Shown in pieces: positions 7,003-14,550 of a DNA stretch of 38,121 nt. The DNA is from Candidatus Yanofskybacteria bacterium RIFCSPLOWO2_01_FULL_39_28 (GTDB lineage: Bacteria; Patescibacteriota; Minisyncoccia; 2-02-FULL-40-12; GWA2-44-9). The DNA is taken from NCBI GenBank assembly GCA_001794635.1, contig MGKE01000014.1, positions 1 to 38,121 on the forward strand. The letters run 5' to 3'. Each line of letters starts with the position of its first letter. The stretch's first letter is position 1. The notes beneath the pieces are model-generated. The model had not been told where the DNA came from. It worked only from the letters and a program-made list of their open reading frames with translations, and did no database searches. The position numbers and the translations under genes were made by a program.

Positions 7003-9177
7003 ATGCAGCTTGTTATAGTTGAATCTCCGACCAAATCAAAAACAATCTCCAAATATCTTGGCAAAGATTTTTTGGTACGCGCTTCGGTTGGCCATGTCCG
7101 GGACCTGCCCAAAAGCAACAAAAAAGCTATTGATATCAAAGGAGGATTCATACCTAAATATGAAATCAGTGAGGGTAAGAAACCCATTCTTGAAGATCTC
7201 AAGAATATTGCCGAAAAAGCCGATGAGATTTACCTAGCCACTGACCCTGACAGAGAAGGAGAAGCTATCGCTTGGCATGTGTCGGAAGTTCTCGGTTTGA
7301 AAAAACCAAAACGAATTGTTTTCCATGAAATCACCAAAGAAGCCGTAAGAGAAGCATTGGAACATCCTCGTGGAATAGATCCTGAACTTGTAAAAGCCCA
7401 GGAAGCCCGTAGAGTTTTGGATCGGCTCGTAGGATATGACCTCTCCGGACTTATCTGGAAAAAAGTTCGTTACGGATTATCCGCCGGTCGCGTTCAATCG
7501 CCAGCTCTTCGAATTATAGTGGAACGTGAACGTGAAATTGAAAAATTTAAAAGTGAAACTTACTACGTAATTACCGCCCAGATTTCAGGAAATAAAACAG
7601 ATGTTTTCACGGTCACTTGCATTGAAGAACCAAAAAAACTAGAAATCACGGAAAATATTCTCAAATTAGGAAGAAATGGATCATGGTTTGTAAAAGAGGT
7701 CAGCGAAAGCGAAGTTAAACGCTATCCCCGTCCGCCATTTACCACCTCAACTCTCCAACAAGCAGCAAGTTCCCGTCTTGGTTTTTCTCCATCCCAAACA
7801 ATGATTATTGCCCAAAAACTTTATGAACAAGGACTCATTACATATATGAGAACTGATAGTTTTAACATCGCTTCTTCAGCTCAAGCCCAAATTATCAATT
7901 TAATTGAAAAAAAATACGGCAAAAATTACATAGAAGCCAGGGCCTACAAAACCAAAAGCAAAAGCGCCCAAGAAGCTCATGAAGCAATTCGTCCAACCGA
8001 TACTTCAAATGAAAATGCCGGCTATAACGAAGAACAAAAAAAGCTCTACCGCCTTATCCGAGAAAGAACTATCGCTTCCCAAATGGCTGACGCAAAGCTT
8101 CTTCGGACAAAAATAGTTACAAATATTAAAGACGACGATATACCAGACTTTTCCGTTACCGGTTCAAGGGTTCTGTTTGACGGCTGGTTAGCTTGCGATA
8201 CTCGGGCTAGAGGCGAAGACATAGAGCTTCCTAAAGTTGATATAAATGAATCTCTGTCTCTCAAAAACATGGCCAGCGAAGAAAAACACACTGAACCGCC
8301 ATCTCGTTATACTGAAGCCGGTTTGGTTAAAGAACTGGAAAAACGAGGAATTGGCCGACCTTCAACTTATGCCTCAATCATCAAAACACTTCACGACCGA
8401 AAATATGTAGATAGAGAGGGTAGATCACTCAAACCAACAGACACCGGCATGGTTGTCAGTTCCTTTCTGGAAGAAAATTTTATGAATTATATCAATGATG
8501 ACTTCACGGCCGAAATGGAAAATGAACTTGATGACATTGCCACCGGAAAAAGAGAATACCTTAAAACTTTGCAAGACTTCTACAAGCCTTTTCACAACGA
8601 CGTAAAGTCAAAAGAAAAAACAGCAAAAATAACTAATCTTGGTTTAGCCCCCGCAGAATGGAAATGTCCGACATGCGGAAGCCCAATGATAATCAAACTT
8701 GGTAAAAACGGCAAATTTATGAGCTGTGAACGTTACCCGGAATGTAAAGGTGCACGTAGAATTGACGGGTCAGTAGTTGAAGCCAATAAGCCCGTAGGAA
8801 TAGATGAAAAAACTGGTTTACAGGTTTTTATTCTTGATGGCCGTTTCGGACCCTATGTCCAGTTAGGAGAAAAAACCAAGGAGAATCCAAAACCGCGTCG
8901 AGCAGGTATTCCAAAAGATAAAGATATGACAACTATTACCATGAAAGATGCCCTCAAGTATTTGAGCTTGCCTCGCGTGTTAGGAACTCACCCTGAGACA
9001 GGAAAAGAAATTACTGCTAATATCGGAAGATTCGGCCCTTACGTAGCGCATGATGGCGACTTCCGCTCTCTTAAGACAGATAATGTTTATGAGATTGAGC
9101 TTCCCCGAGCTCTTGAAATATTTAAAGAAGAAAAGAAAAAGAGAGGTTTTAGAAAATTTTCAAAAAAAATAAATTAA
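7003..9177 (+). CDS. topA: DNA topoisomerase I (type IA)
   Basis: Relaxes negative supercoils through a 5'-phosphotyrosine intermediate. Toprim domain at the N-terminus (VIVESPTKSKTISKYLG; acidic motif TDPDREGEAIAWH near residue 82). Catalytic tyrosine Y281 in GLITYMRTDSF. A zinc ribbon (CPTCG...CERYPEC) starts near residue 555, followed by two C-terminal FGPYVQLGE/FGPYVAHDG-type repeats. 724 residues ending in a basic tail. The ATG is 19 nt after element B. Two more zinc ribbons are encoded in the same frame just after the TAA stop (next entry). Confidence 0.96.
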   Translation: MQLVIVESPTKSKTISKYLGKDFLVRASVGHVRDLPKSNKKAIDIKGGFIPKYEISEGKKPILEDLKNIAEKADEIYLATDPDREGEAIAWHVSEVLGLKKPKRIVFHEITKEAVREALEHPRGIDPELVKAQEARRVLDRLVGYDLSGLIWKKVRYGLSAGRVQSPALRIIVEREREIEKFKSETYYVITAQISGNKTDVFTVTCIEEPKKLEITENILKLGRNGSWFVKEVSESEVKRYPRPPFTTSTLQQAASSRLGFSPSQTMIIAQKLYEQGLITYMRTDSFNIASSAQAQIINLIEKKYGKNYIEARAYKTKSKSAQEAHEAIRPTDTSNENAGYNEEQKKLYRLIRERTIASQMADAKLLRTKIVTNIKDDDIPDFSVTGSRVLFDGWLACDTRARGEDIELPKVDINESLSLKNMASEEKHTEPPSRYTEAGLVKELEKRGIGRPSTYASIIKTLHDRKYVDREGRSLKPTDTGMVVSSFLEENFMNYINDDFTAEMENELDDIATGKREYLKTLQDFYKPFHNDVKSKEKTAKITNLGLAPAEWKCPTCGSPMIIKLGKNGKFMSCERYPECKGARRIDGSVVEANKPVGIDEKTGLQVFILDGRFGPYVQLGEKTKENPKPRRAGIPKDKDMTTITMKDALKYLSLPRVLGTHPETGKEITANIGRFGPYVAHDGDFRSLKTDNVYEIELPRALEIFKEEKKKRGFRKFSKKIN

Positions 9178-9183
9178 AAAAAT

Positions 9184-9462
9184 ATGAGTATGAAATGTGA
9201 TAAATGTGGTGGAGATATGGTCGTAAAAAGCGGAAGATACGGTAACTTTACCGCTTGTTCAAATTTTCCGGATTGTAAAAATATCCTGAAAGAAAACAAA
9301 CCGGCCAGTCCTCCGCCGGAAAGAACCGGTGAAAAATGCGATAAATGTGGTGAAGGAGAAATGGTCATCCGTAGTGGCCAGTACGGTAAATTCAAAGCCT
9401 GCTCCAATTTCCCAAAGTGTAGGAATACTAAGAAGATAACCGAAAATATTAAGCAAGAATAA
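9184..9462 (+). CDS. Orphan double topoisomerase-type zinc ribbon protein
   Basis: A 92-residue protein made of two topoisomerase IA C-terminal zinc fingers: CDKCGGDMVVKSGRYGNFTAC.nFPDC (residues ~4-31) and CDKCGEGEMVIRSGQYGKFKAC.nFPKC (~50-78), joined by a proline-rich linker. Such fingers normally form the TopA tail and bind ssDNA. Here they begin 6 nt past the topA TAA and in the same frame, so one stop codon separates them from TopA. It may work as a separate TopA partner or ssDNA binder, or be a recently split tail. A terminator hairpin follows. A second ATG lies at codon 3. Confidence 0.85.
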   Translation: MSMKCDKCGGDMVVKSGRYGNFTACSNFPDCKNILKENKPASPPPERTGEKCDKCGEGEMVIRSGQYGKFKACSNFPKCRNTKKITENIKQE

Positions 9463-9481
9463 AAATTGAAATCAGTTTCAT

Positions 9482-9508
9482 AAAAGGATACCTTATAGGT
9501 ATCCTTTT
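9482..9508 (+). terminator. Intrinsic terminator-like hairpin ending at the relA start
   Basis: AAAAGGATACC and GGTATCCTTTT are perfect 11-bp arms around TTATA. The 3' arm ends in TTTT and the relA ATG begins at the very next base. It would end the dprA/topA transcript and could also hide the relA ribosome entry site in read-through RNA. Confidence 0.7.
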
Positions 9509-11251
9509 ATGCTTAATTTACTAGAAAAAATTTTAGATAACCCCAACTTTAACGAAACTGACAAAGCTTTAATTCAGAGGACTTACAATGCCGCCGAATT
9601 GGCTCATCGTGACCAGAAACGTCTTTCCGGTGAAGACTATATTACCCACCCGCTTAATACGGCCTATTTTCTTTCAGAACTTGGCCTGGATGCAACCACC
9701 ATTGCTGCCTGTCTTCTTCATGACACCCTTGAAGATACCAGTATTAAGCCGGATTATATTAAACAAGAATTCGGCCAAGAAATACTTTTTCTAGTAGAGG
9801 GGGTAACTAAACTTGGTAAAATAGAATATTCCCCAAACCAACCAAACAAAAAAACGGCCCTTGAAAATATAAACTCCTTAAAGAAAATGTTTTTTGCTAT
9901 GGCTGAAGACATCCGAGTGATCCTTATCAAATTGGCCGACCGTTATCATAATATGGAGACACTCAAGAGCCAACCCAAAGAAGCCCAAAAAAGAATTGCC
10001 TTGGAAACATTGGAAATATATGCCCCAATCGCAGCAAGACTTGGAATGGGTCGGATTAAGGGTCAGCTTGAAGATATGGCTTTTCCTTATGTTTATCCTG
10101 AGGAATATACTTGGTTAATTAAAAACGTCCTAGATAAATATACTGATCGTAAGGAATATATTGAAAAAACTGGCCCCTTGATTAAGCGACGCCTTAACGA
10201 TGCTGGAATTAAAGTTATTGATTTACACTCCAGAGCAAAATACCATTACAGTCTCTACCAGAAAATTAAACGCCACGACATGGACCCTGAAAAAGTTTTT
10301 GATCTTGTGGCTATCAGAATAATAGTTCCGGATATTAAATCCTGCTATGAAGCTCTCGGCATAATTCACAAACACTACAAGCCCTTCCCTGGCCTTATTA
10401 AAGACTATATAGCCCTACCAAAACCAAACGGCTACCAGTCTCTCCACACAACCATATTCTGTGAAAGAAGCAGAATTGTAGAAGTTCAAATCAGAACTCC
10501 TGATATGCATGACCACGCTGAAAACGGCATTGCCGCCCACTGGGCCTACTCTGAAGGCGGTAAAAAGAAAGTGTTTAAAGCTGAAATGAAAGAAACAAAA
10601 TGGATTGCCCAACTCAACCAGTTTCTACAAGAAATGAAACCTCAAGAAGGAATTGAGAAAGTAAAAATAGATTTTTTTAAAAATCGTATTTTTGCTTTTA
10701 CCCCTAAAGGTGATGTCAAAGACTTGCCCGAAGGATCAAATCCAATTGATTTCGCTTACGCTATTCATACCGACCTTGGCCACACCCTTAAAGGCGCCAA
10801 GGTTAACGGTAAAATAGTTCAGTTAAACTACAATCTTCACAACGGAGATGTGGTGGAAATTATTAAAGGCAAAATTCCTAAACCCTCGTCTGATTGGCTA
10901 AGAATGGTCAAAACAACTGAAGCCAAAAAGAAAATTAAGGCTTGGTTTACGGCTGAGGAAAATAAATTAAAAGAATCTCAAGGAATTGAAGAAAAAGTTA
11001 GAGAAAAGAAAATTCAAAAGAAAACAAGGGTTATTGTTGAGGTTGTAAAAAAAGGCACTCCTGTTATCCAGGGCCAGACTGGCTTAATGTATAAAATTGC
11101 TAAATGCTGCAACCCTAAATTAGGAGACAAAATAAAGGGCTACATGACCGTCAACCAAGGCGTCTCCATCCACCTCACCTCTTGTTCAAATCTTAAAAAG
11201 GCGACTGGCAAACGTTTGCTTTCGGCAAGTTGGTCATTGCGTTCAAAATAG
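9509..11251 (+). CDS. relA: RelA/SpoT-family (p)ppGpp synthetase/hydrolase, short form
   Basis: Stringent-response enzyme. HD hydrolase domain with intact motifs (H47 region, LLHDTLEDT with H71-D72). Synthetase domain around residues 220-350 with RAKYHYSLYQKI, DLVAIRIIV, DYIALPKPNGYQSLHTT and EVQIRTPDMHDHAENGIAAHW. TGS domain near 390-455 (IFAFTPKGDVKDLP). A conserved Cys/zinc region (KCCNPKLGDKIKGYMT...IHLTSC) follows. The protein stops at 580 residues, so the C-terminal ACT/RRM domain of ~720-residue Rel proteins is missing. Both activities look possible. A 236-nt palindrome starts 3 nt after the stop. Confidence 0.93.
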   Translation: MLNLLEKILDNPNFNETDKALIQRTYNAAELAHRDQKRLSGEDYITHPLNTAYFLSELGLDATTIAACLLHDTLEDTSIKPDYIKQEFGQEILFLVEGVTKLGKIEYSPNQPNKKTALENINSLKKMFFAMAEDIRVILIKLADRYHNMETLKSQPKEAQKRIALETLEIYAPIAARLGMGRIKGQLEDMAFPYVYPEEYTWLIKNVLDKYTDRKEYIEKTGPLIKRRLNDAGIKVIDLHSRAKYHYSLYQKIKRHDMDPEKVFDLVAIRIIVPDIKSCYEALGIIHKHYKPFPGLIKDYIALPKPNGYQSLHTTIFCERSRIVEVQIRTPDMHDHAENGIAAHWAYSEGGKKKVFKAEMKETKWIAQLNQFLQEMKPQEGIEKVKIDFFKNRIFAFTPKGDVKDLPEGSNPIDFAYAIHTDLGHTLKGAKVNGKIVQLNYNLHNGDVVEIIKGKIPKPSSDWLRMVKTTEAKKKIKAWFTAEENKLKESQGIEEKVREKKIQKKTRVIVEVVKKGTPVIQGQTGLMYKIAKCCNPKLGDKIKGYMTVNQGVSIHLTSCSNLKKATGKRLLSASWSLRSK

Positions 11252-11253
11252 TT

Positions 11254-11489
11254 GCAAACCCTTTCCTCACCATTTTTTCAACCGGTGCTCCAGGATAGAC
11301 AAACAATAGCTTTAAAACCTCCGGAAGCCTTCGGGAATTCCTTCATCACTATCCATTAAGATGGTGCGACAAGCTCACCATAATGGATAGGATTCAGTCA
11401 GTTCCCGCTTTCCTGTCGGTTTAAGGTAAAGCTTTGTTTGTAGCTATCCCTCCCGCAATGGTTTCAAAAATGATACGGAAAGAGTTTGC
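11254..11489. repeat. 236-nt extended imperfect palindrome after relA
   Basis: The left edge (GCAAACCCTTTCC) and right edge (GGAAAGAGTTTGC) are complementary, and pairing continues inward with interruptions: TAGCTTT/AAAGCT, AAACC/GGTTT, CGGGAA/TTCCCG. The apex is a perfect hairpin TATCCATTA/TAATGGATA enclosing TGGTG-CGACAAGCT-CACCA (11350-11389). The apex loop carries the GAGCTTGTCG core of a small repeat family. The 64-aa plus-strand ORF here is not credible. It could be a degraded MITE-like element or a large structured 3' UTR. Confidence 0.6.
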
Positions 11490-11523
11490 TCGTTACCTGT
11501 TTAATTCAATAAAAAAGCGGATT

Positions 11524-11564
11524 GATATTACTGCGTCCTTCGAAGCCGAAGGCGAAGTAAGATC
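11524..11564. repeat. Hairpin repeat of the CGAAGCC family
   Basis: Inner stem CCTTCG/CGAAGG with loop AAGC, extended by GATATTACTGCG paired with CGAAGTAAGATC at 10 of 12 positions. Its centre resembles the hairpin inserted in gyrB (GTCCTCCGAAGCCTCGGCG). It lies just past the 3' end of the small zinc-ribbon gene on the minus strand. Confidence 0.45.
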
Positions 11565-11575
11565 GCACCGCAATC

Positions 11576-11773
11576 TTAAAAATCGCTGCCGCCAAATGGA
11601 TATGAATTTGAGGTGTCCAGATCCATAAATAGAGCATGGCATGACGGACATTCCTTATCTTCATCTTTTACCTTAGTACCGCAGATACCACATGACACAA
11701 ATCCGTAATGACCACTATCGTCAGTTGTAACCACTTTTTTGGTCACCACTTTAACTTTCTTTTCTTCTCCCAT
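11576..11773 (-). CDS. Small zinc-ribbon protein
   Basis: A 65-residue hypothetical protein. The N-terminal third is lysine/valine rich (KKVKVVTKKVVTT). A single CGIC(x11)CPSC zinc ribbon lies at residues ~28-46, and the tail is acidic to polar. A strong Shine-Dalgarno sequence (AGGGGG) sits 5 nt before the ATG, and a good promoter lies about 30 nt upstream, so this is a real, independently transcribed gene. No function is evident; a nucleic-acid or protein adaptor role would fit. It is isolated between repeat-rich spacers. Confidence 0.75.
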   Translation of the reverse strand: MGEEKKVKVVTKKVVTTDDSGHYGFVSCGICGTKVKDEDKECPSCHALFMDLDTSNSYPFGGSDF

Positions 11774-11802
11774 ATGAACCCCCTGTCAATGAATCTGCTA
11801 AG

Positions 11803-11831
11803 ATAATACTATGGAAAAGTATTTAAATCAA
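11803..11831 (-). promoter_or_regulatory. Promoter of the small zinc-ribbon gene
   Basis: On the minus strand TTGATT (11826-11831), 17-bp spacer and TATTAT (11803-11808). The transcript would carry a leader of about 25 nt holding the AGGGGG ribosome-binding site. Confidence 0.6.
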
Positions 11832-11925
11832 TGCTCCCGTTTTGAATTATTGGCTGGAGGAAAAATCTTTACGTACCGATTTTGAATCCTTTGAGCAACT
11901 TAGTTTCTAATAGTTTATAAACTCA
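11832..11925. other. AT-rich spacer with no recognised feature
   Basis: Between the small zinc-ribbon promoter and element copy C. I see no open frame, strong hairpin or promoter here on either strand. Confidence 0.4.
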
Positions 11926-12050
11926 GCAAAAATACGTAGGCTTCAGTCTATGAAGGGATTTACGGACCGCGACTGGCGGAAGTAAAAAGCAAAATTCCAG
12001 CAGGAATTTATGCTGTGCCCTGAATGGGCTGAAGCCGAGAGTATTTTTGC
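11926..12050 (+). repeat. Structured constant-core element, copy C
   Basis: Plus-strand copy, although both neighbouring genes are on minus. Hairpin 1 is CCGC-GACTG-GCGG: compared with GGCC/GGCC in A and B, both strands of the stem changed while the loop stayed. Hairpin 2 is AGCAAAATTCC-AGCA-GGAATTT-a-TGCT, again compensatory. Shared single-stranded parts are GGGATTTACGGA, AAGTAAAA and GTGCCC. Outer arms pair GCAAAAATAC with GTATTTTTGC and GGCTTCAG with CTGAAGCC, unrelated to the arms of A and B. Confidence 0.75.
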
Positions 12051-12083
12051 GAGAGCAAGAAATTAATCAATTATCCTCTTCGC

Positions 12084-12100
12084 CCTTCGACAAGCTCAGG
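12084..12100. repeat. Small repeat with TCGACAAGCTC core
   Basis: CCT-TCGACAAGCTC-AGG. The reverse complement contains GAGCTTGTCGA, the core also found in gatB (28324-28344) and at the apex of the relA palindrome. It sits immediately beyond the parB terminator. Confidence 0.55.
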
Positions 12101-12102
12101 AC

Positions 12103-12136
12103 AAAAAGAATCATCAACTAGTCGATGATTCTTTTT
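12103..12136 (-). terminator. parAB terminator
   Basis: Perfect 13-bp arms AAAAAGAATCATC/GATGATTCTTTTT around an 8-nt loop that holds the parB TAG. On the minus strand the 3' arm ends in TTTTT. The last parB codons form the 5' arm. Confidence 0.75.
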
Positions 12137-13017
12137 GCGACTTTGTTGAGTTCTTGGAGATCGGCGAATTTGATGACAATGTGGCCGCCAGTATCAGTAC
12201 TTTTTATCAAGACCGGAACCTTGAGCATTTCGCCGAGGTTTTTTTCTAAAGTTTGAAAACGATTTACTTCTTGAGAAGATAGTTTTGTCTTTTTTGATTT
12301 TGAAGGCTTTGACGACGAAGCCATCTGTTCTACTTCTCTTGACGATAATCTACCGCCGAGAATGTGGCCATAAACCTCTCTTTGTTTAGTTTCATCGTTA
12401 AACGCAAGCAGCGCCCGAGCATGAGCTCGCGACAATATTCCTCCACGCAATGATTCTTTGATATCTTTGGGTAACCCGAGCAGTCTCATTGAATTGGCCA
12501 CCACCTCACGAGACTTCCCTACTTTATTGGCAATCTCCTGTTGAGTTAAATTAAATTCTTTAGCCAACCTCTCATAAGCTTCAGCTTCTTCAACTGGATT
12601 CAAGTCTTTTCTCTGAACATTCTCAACTAAAGCAACTTCGAGCCTAGCTCCTTTAGTAACAAAATCATCCCTTATAACAACAGGCACATTGGGTAAACCA
12701 GCCAGTTTTGACGCTTTCAAACGTCTCTCTCCGGCAATTAATTGGTAGTAAACATTCTTGCCCCTAGCGCTTTCTTCTTCCATTTTAGAAACCAGAAGTG
12801 GCTGAAGAACACCATATTTGCGGATAGATTGAGAAAGCTCTTTGAGTCCATCCTGATCAAAGTCCTGTCTTGGTTGGTCTGGATTAGGTCTGATTTTGTT
12901 TACTTCAACATAAAAAACATTCTCTTTTGAAGCTTCCGGGTGCATTTGCTTTGACTTTGGAATCAAAGATTCCAACCCTTTTCCTAAACCGAACATTTTT
13001 CTAGCGTTGTTTGTCAT
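12118..13017 (-). CDS. parB: Chromosome partitioning protein ParB
   Basis: A 299-residue ParB/Spo0J that clamps onto DNA at parS and uses CTP. N-terminal domain with VNKIRPNPDQPR, YGVLQPLLV and the CTP-binding AGERRLKASKLAG; central helix-turn-helix LTQQEIANKVGKSREVVANSMRLL; C-terminal dimer region after a Ser/Lys-rich linker. It overlaps the parA stop as ATGA. The second Met (MFGLGKGLESLIPK) matches the classical N-terminus and could be the real start. No convincing parS (TGTTTCACGTGAAACA-like) was found in the window. Confidence 0.95.
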   Translation of the reverse strand: MTNNARKMFGLGKGLESLIPKSKQMHPEASKENVFYVEVNKIRPNPDQPRQDFDQDGLKELSQSIRKYGVLQPLLVSKMEEESARGKNVYYQLIAGERRLKASKLAGLPNVPVVIRDDFVTKGARLEVALVENVQRKDLNPVEEAEAYERLAKEFNLTQQEIANKVGKSREVVANSMRLLGLPKDIKESLRGGILSRAHARALLAFNDETKQREVYGHILGGRLSSREVEQMASSSKPSKSKKTKLSSQEVNRFQTLEKNLGEMLKVPVLIKSTDTGGHIVIKFADLQELNKVAKRIID

Positions 13018-13778
13018 TGTGTTAATTTGATGACTTCCTCTGCCAGCCGTCTGTATTCGCTGGCCGCTTTAGAATTTGGACTAAATTGTATAATCGGTTT
13101 GCCGTAACTTGGCGCTTCGGCTAAATCAATTGTCCGCGAGATAACTGCGTCAAAAACTCTGCCGGGAAAATTCTTGTGAACCTCGTTTAAAACGTGACGA
13201 TTCAATTGGTTCCTCTTATCATACATTGTAAGCAATACGCCTAGCACTTGCAAATCAGAATTAAGCCCCTCGCGAATCAAATTAACCGTGTGGAGCAGTT
13301 GGCTTAGCCCCTCCAAAGCATAATATTCGCATTGGACAGGAATTATTACATAATCTCCCGCCGTTAGAGCATTGATAGTCAACAATCCAAGAGATGGCGG
13401 ACAATCAATAAGAATATAGTCATAATTCATTCGGAGTGGGCTGAGAGAATTCTTTAAACGATATTCCCTCTCTTCCATTGACACAAGTTCTACCGTTGCT
13501 CCGGCTAACGCCTGATTGGCCGGCAAAATATCAAACCCGAAAATAGAAGTCTTTTTGATCATCGGCAAAGGATTCTGGTCATTCACAATGACGTGATAAA
13601 CATTATGATGCTCATCAGCTACAGAAATACCCATTCCCCCGGTAGCGTTAGCTTGAGAGTCCATATCAACCAGAAGAACATATTTACCCAAGGCAGCTAA
13701 ATAAGAAGCTAAATTAATAGCAGTTGTAGTTTTACCAACGCCGCCTTTTTGATTACAAATCGTTATAATTCTTGCCAT
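13014..13778 (-). CDS. parA: Chromosome partitioning ATPase ParA
   Basis: A 254-residue deviant-Walker ATPase that positions ParB-bound origin DNA. Motifs: ITICNQKGGVGKTTTAINLA (Walker A with the signature lysine), LLVDMDSQANATGG, YILIDCPPSLGLLTINAL, and VLLTMYDKRNQLNRHV. No N-terminal DNA-binding extension, so it is the short chromosomal Soj-like type. It is first gene of a two-gene operon with parB and has its own promoter a few nucleotides before the ATG. Confidence 0.96.
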   Translation of the reverse strand: MARIITICNQKGGVGKTTTAINLASYLAALGKYVLLVDMDSQANATGGMGISVADEHHNVYHVIVNDQNPLPMIKKTSIFGFDILPANQALAGATVELVSMEEREYRLKNSLSPLRMNYDYILIDCPPSLGLLTINALTAGDYVIIPVQCEYYALEGLSQLLHTVNLIREGLNSDLQVLGVLLTMYDKRNQLNRHVLNEVHKNFPGRVFDAVISRTIDLAEAPSYGKPIIQFSPNSKAASEYRRLAEEVIKLTQ

Positions 13779-13790
13779 GATATTACTTTA

Positions 13791-13819
13791 ATTCTATACT
13801 TCTAATCAGAACTTTTCAA
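13791..13819 (-). promoter_or_regulatory. parAB promoter
   Basis: On the minus strand TTGAAA (13814-13819), 17-bp spacer, TAGAAT (13791-13796). The ATG at 13778 lies 12 nt past the -10 box, so the leader is about 5 nt with no Shine-Dalgarno sequence. Confidence 0.55.
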
Positions 13820-13836
13820 ATTTTAAGGGGGCATAA

Positions 13837-14418
13837 TTGAATAAAGATTCTGAATCACTAGAATTACTCAGCGGTTTTTTACGTTTTTATTCAGAAACTG
13901 GGACTGAAGGCGGTTATTGGGCATTTCAAGATAGACGGTTTATAAAAGAAAACACGACCAAATTTTATTGCAAGAAATGCTACAAATACTGGGACAAAGA
14001 TAAATACCCTGACGCTCCTCCCCCTATCGGCTCAAGGCCTGTTCAGGTTGAACTTGCGGTTCCGTTAAACGAAGTCCCTTTGGAATCTATTAAAAACAAG
14101 ACTTTTAAAGCTCCGCCCATGTGCCAGCCCAACGAACACGATTTTCAGTTAATCGGAGAGACCAGTGAGTCTTTCGACGGACACCACATTTTGAAAAACA
14201 ACGACTGGTTGTCAATATATTCAAAAGATAACCCTGCAATTATGGTTTGGTCTGGAATAATCAGACTCAAAAAATACCCTCCGTTTACAGAAAATATTTT
14301 GGGACTATGGGTCCATTCTGACCAAATAGGAGTTGAAGAAGAAACGTGGGCTAAGTGGTTTCTTGAAGAATACCCGGCAACCCTTGTGCCATATAAAAAA
14401 ATAAATGCCTCAAATTGA
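13837..14418 (+). CDS. Hypothetical protein, 193 residues
   Basis: I do not recognise this family. The TTG start is supported by AAGGGGG 6 nt upstream. It is a soluble, mixed-charge protein without signal peptide or membrane segment. One CKKC pair (FYCKKCYKYWDKDKY) at residues ~47-50 and a later CQPNEHDF could together bind zinc, though only three cysteines are present. Aromatic residues are frequent (GGYWAFQDRRF, LGLWVHSDQ, WAKWFLEEYP). It is transcribed divergently from parAB and ends inside a terminator hairpin. Confidence 0.7.
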   Translation: MNKDSESLELLSGFLRFYSETGTEGGYWAFQDRRFIKENTTKFYCKKCYKYWDKDKYPDAPPPIGSRPVQVELAVPLNEVPLESIKNKTFKAPPMCQPNEHDFQLIGETSESFDGHHILKNNDWLSIYSKDNPAIMVWSGIIRLKKYPPFTENILGLWVHSDQIGVEEETWAKWFLEEYPATLVPYKKINASN

Positions 14419-14425
14419 GGCTTTT
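14407..14425 (+). terminator. Terminator overlapping the 193-aa gene's stop
   Basis: GCCTC-AAATT-GAGGC followed by TTTT; the loop and 3' arm contain the TGA stop. It separates this gene from the tRNA promoter. Confidence 0.65.
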
Positions 14426-14449
14426 AATTTGTGGTAAATTGTGATAAAA

Positions 14450-14455
14450 TATAAT
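14450..14455 (+). promoter_or_regulatory. -10 box of tRNA-Leu/uppP
   Basis: TATAAT ends 8 nt before the first tRNA base, so the transcript starts at or next to the mature 5' end. TTTGTG 16 bp upstream is a weak -35. Confidence 0.55.
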
Positions 14456-14463
14456 TGTAATTT

Positions 14464-14550
14464 GCCGCTGTGGTGAAATTGGCAGACACGCATCACTCAA
14501 GATGATGTGGGAGCAATCCCGTGTCGGTTCAAATCCGATCAGCGGCACCA
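14464..14550 (+). tRNA. tRNA-Leu (anticodon CAA)
   Basis: An 87-nt class II tRNA. Acceptor stem GCCGCTG/CAGCGGC, discriminator A and an encoded CCA. The anticodon arm CATCA-CTCAAGA-TGATG gives anticodon CAA, reading UUG. A long variable arm (GGGAGCAATCCC) and the T arm GTCGGTTCAAATCCGAT are clear. The final A of CCA is directly followed by the uppP ATG, so tRNA 3' processing and uppP expression must be linked. The antisense ORF with an IGFEPT peptide is the usual false ORF over a tRNA. Confidence 0.97.

Noticed and set aside
11434-11628. 64-aa plus-strand ORF
   Set aside because: Lies in the relA palindrome and runs antisense into the zinc-ribbon gene; no ribosome-binding site or family resemblance.
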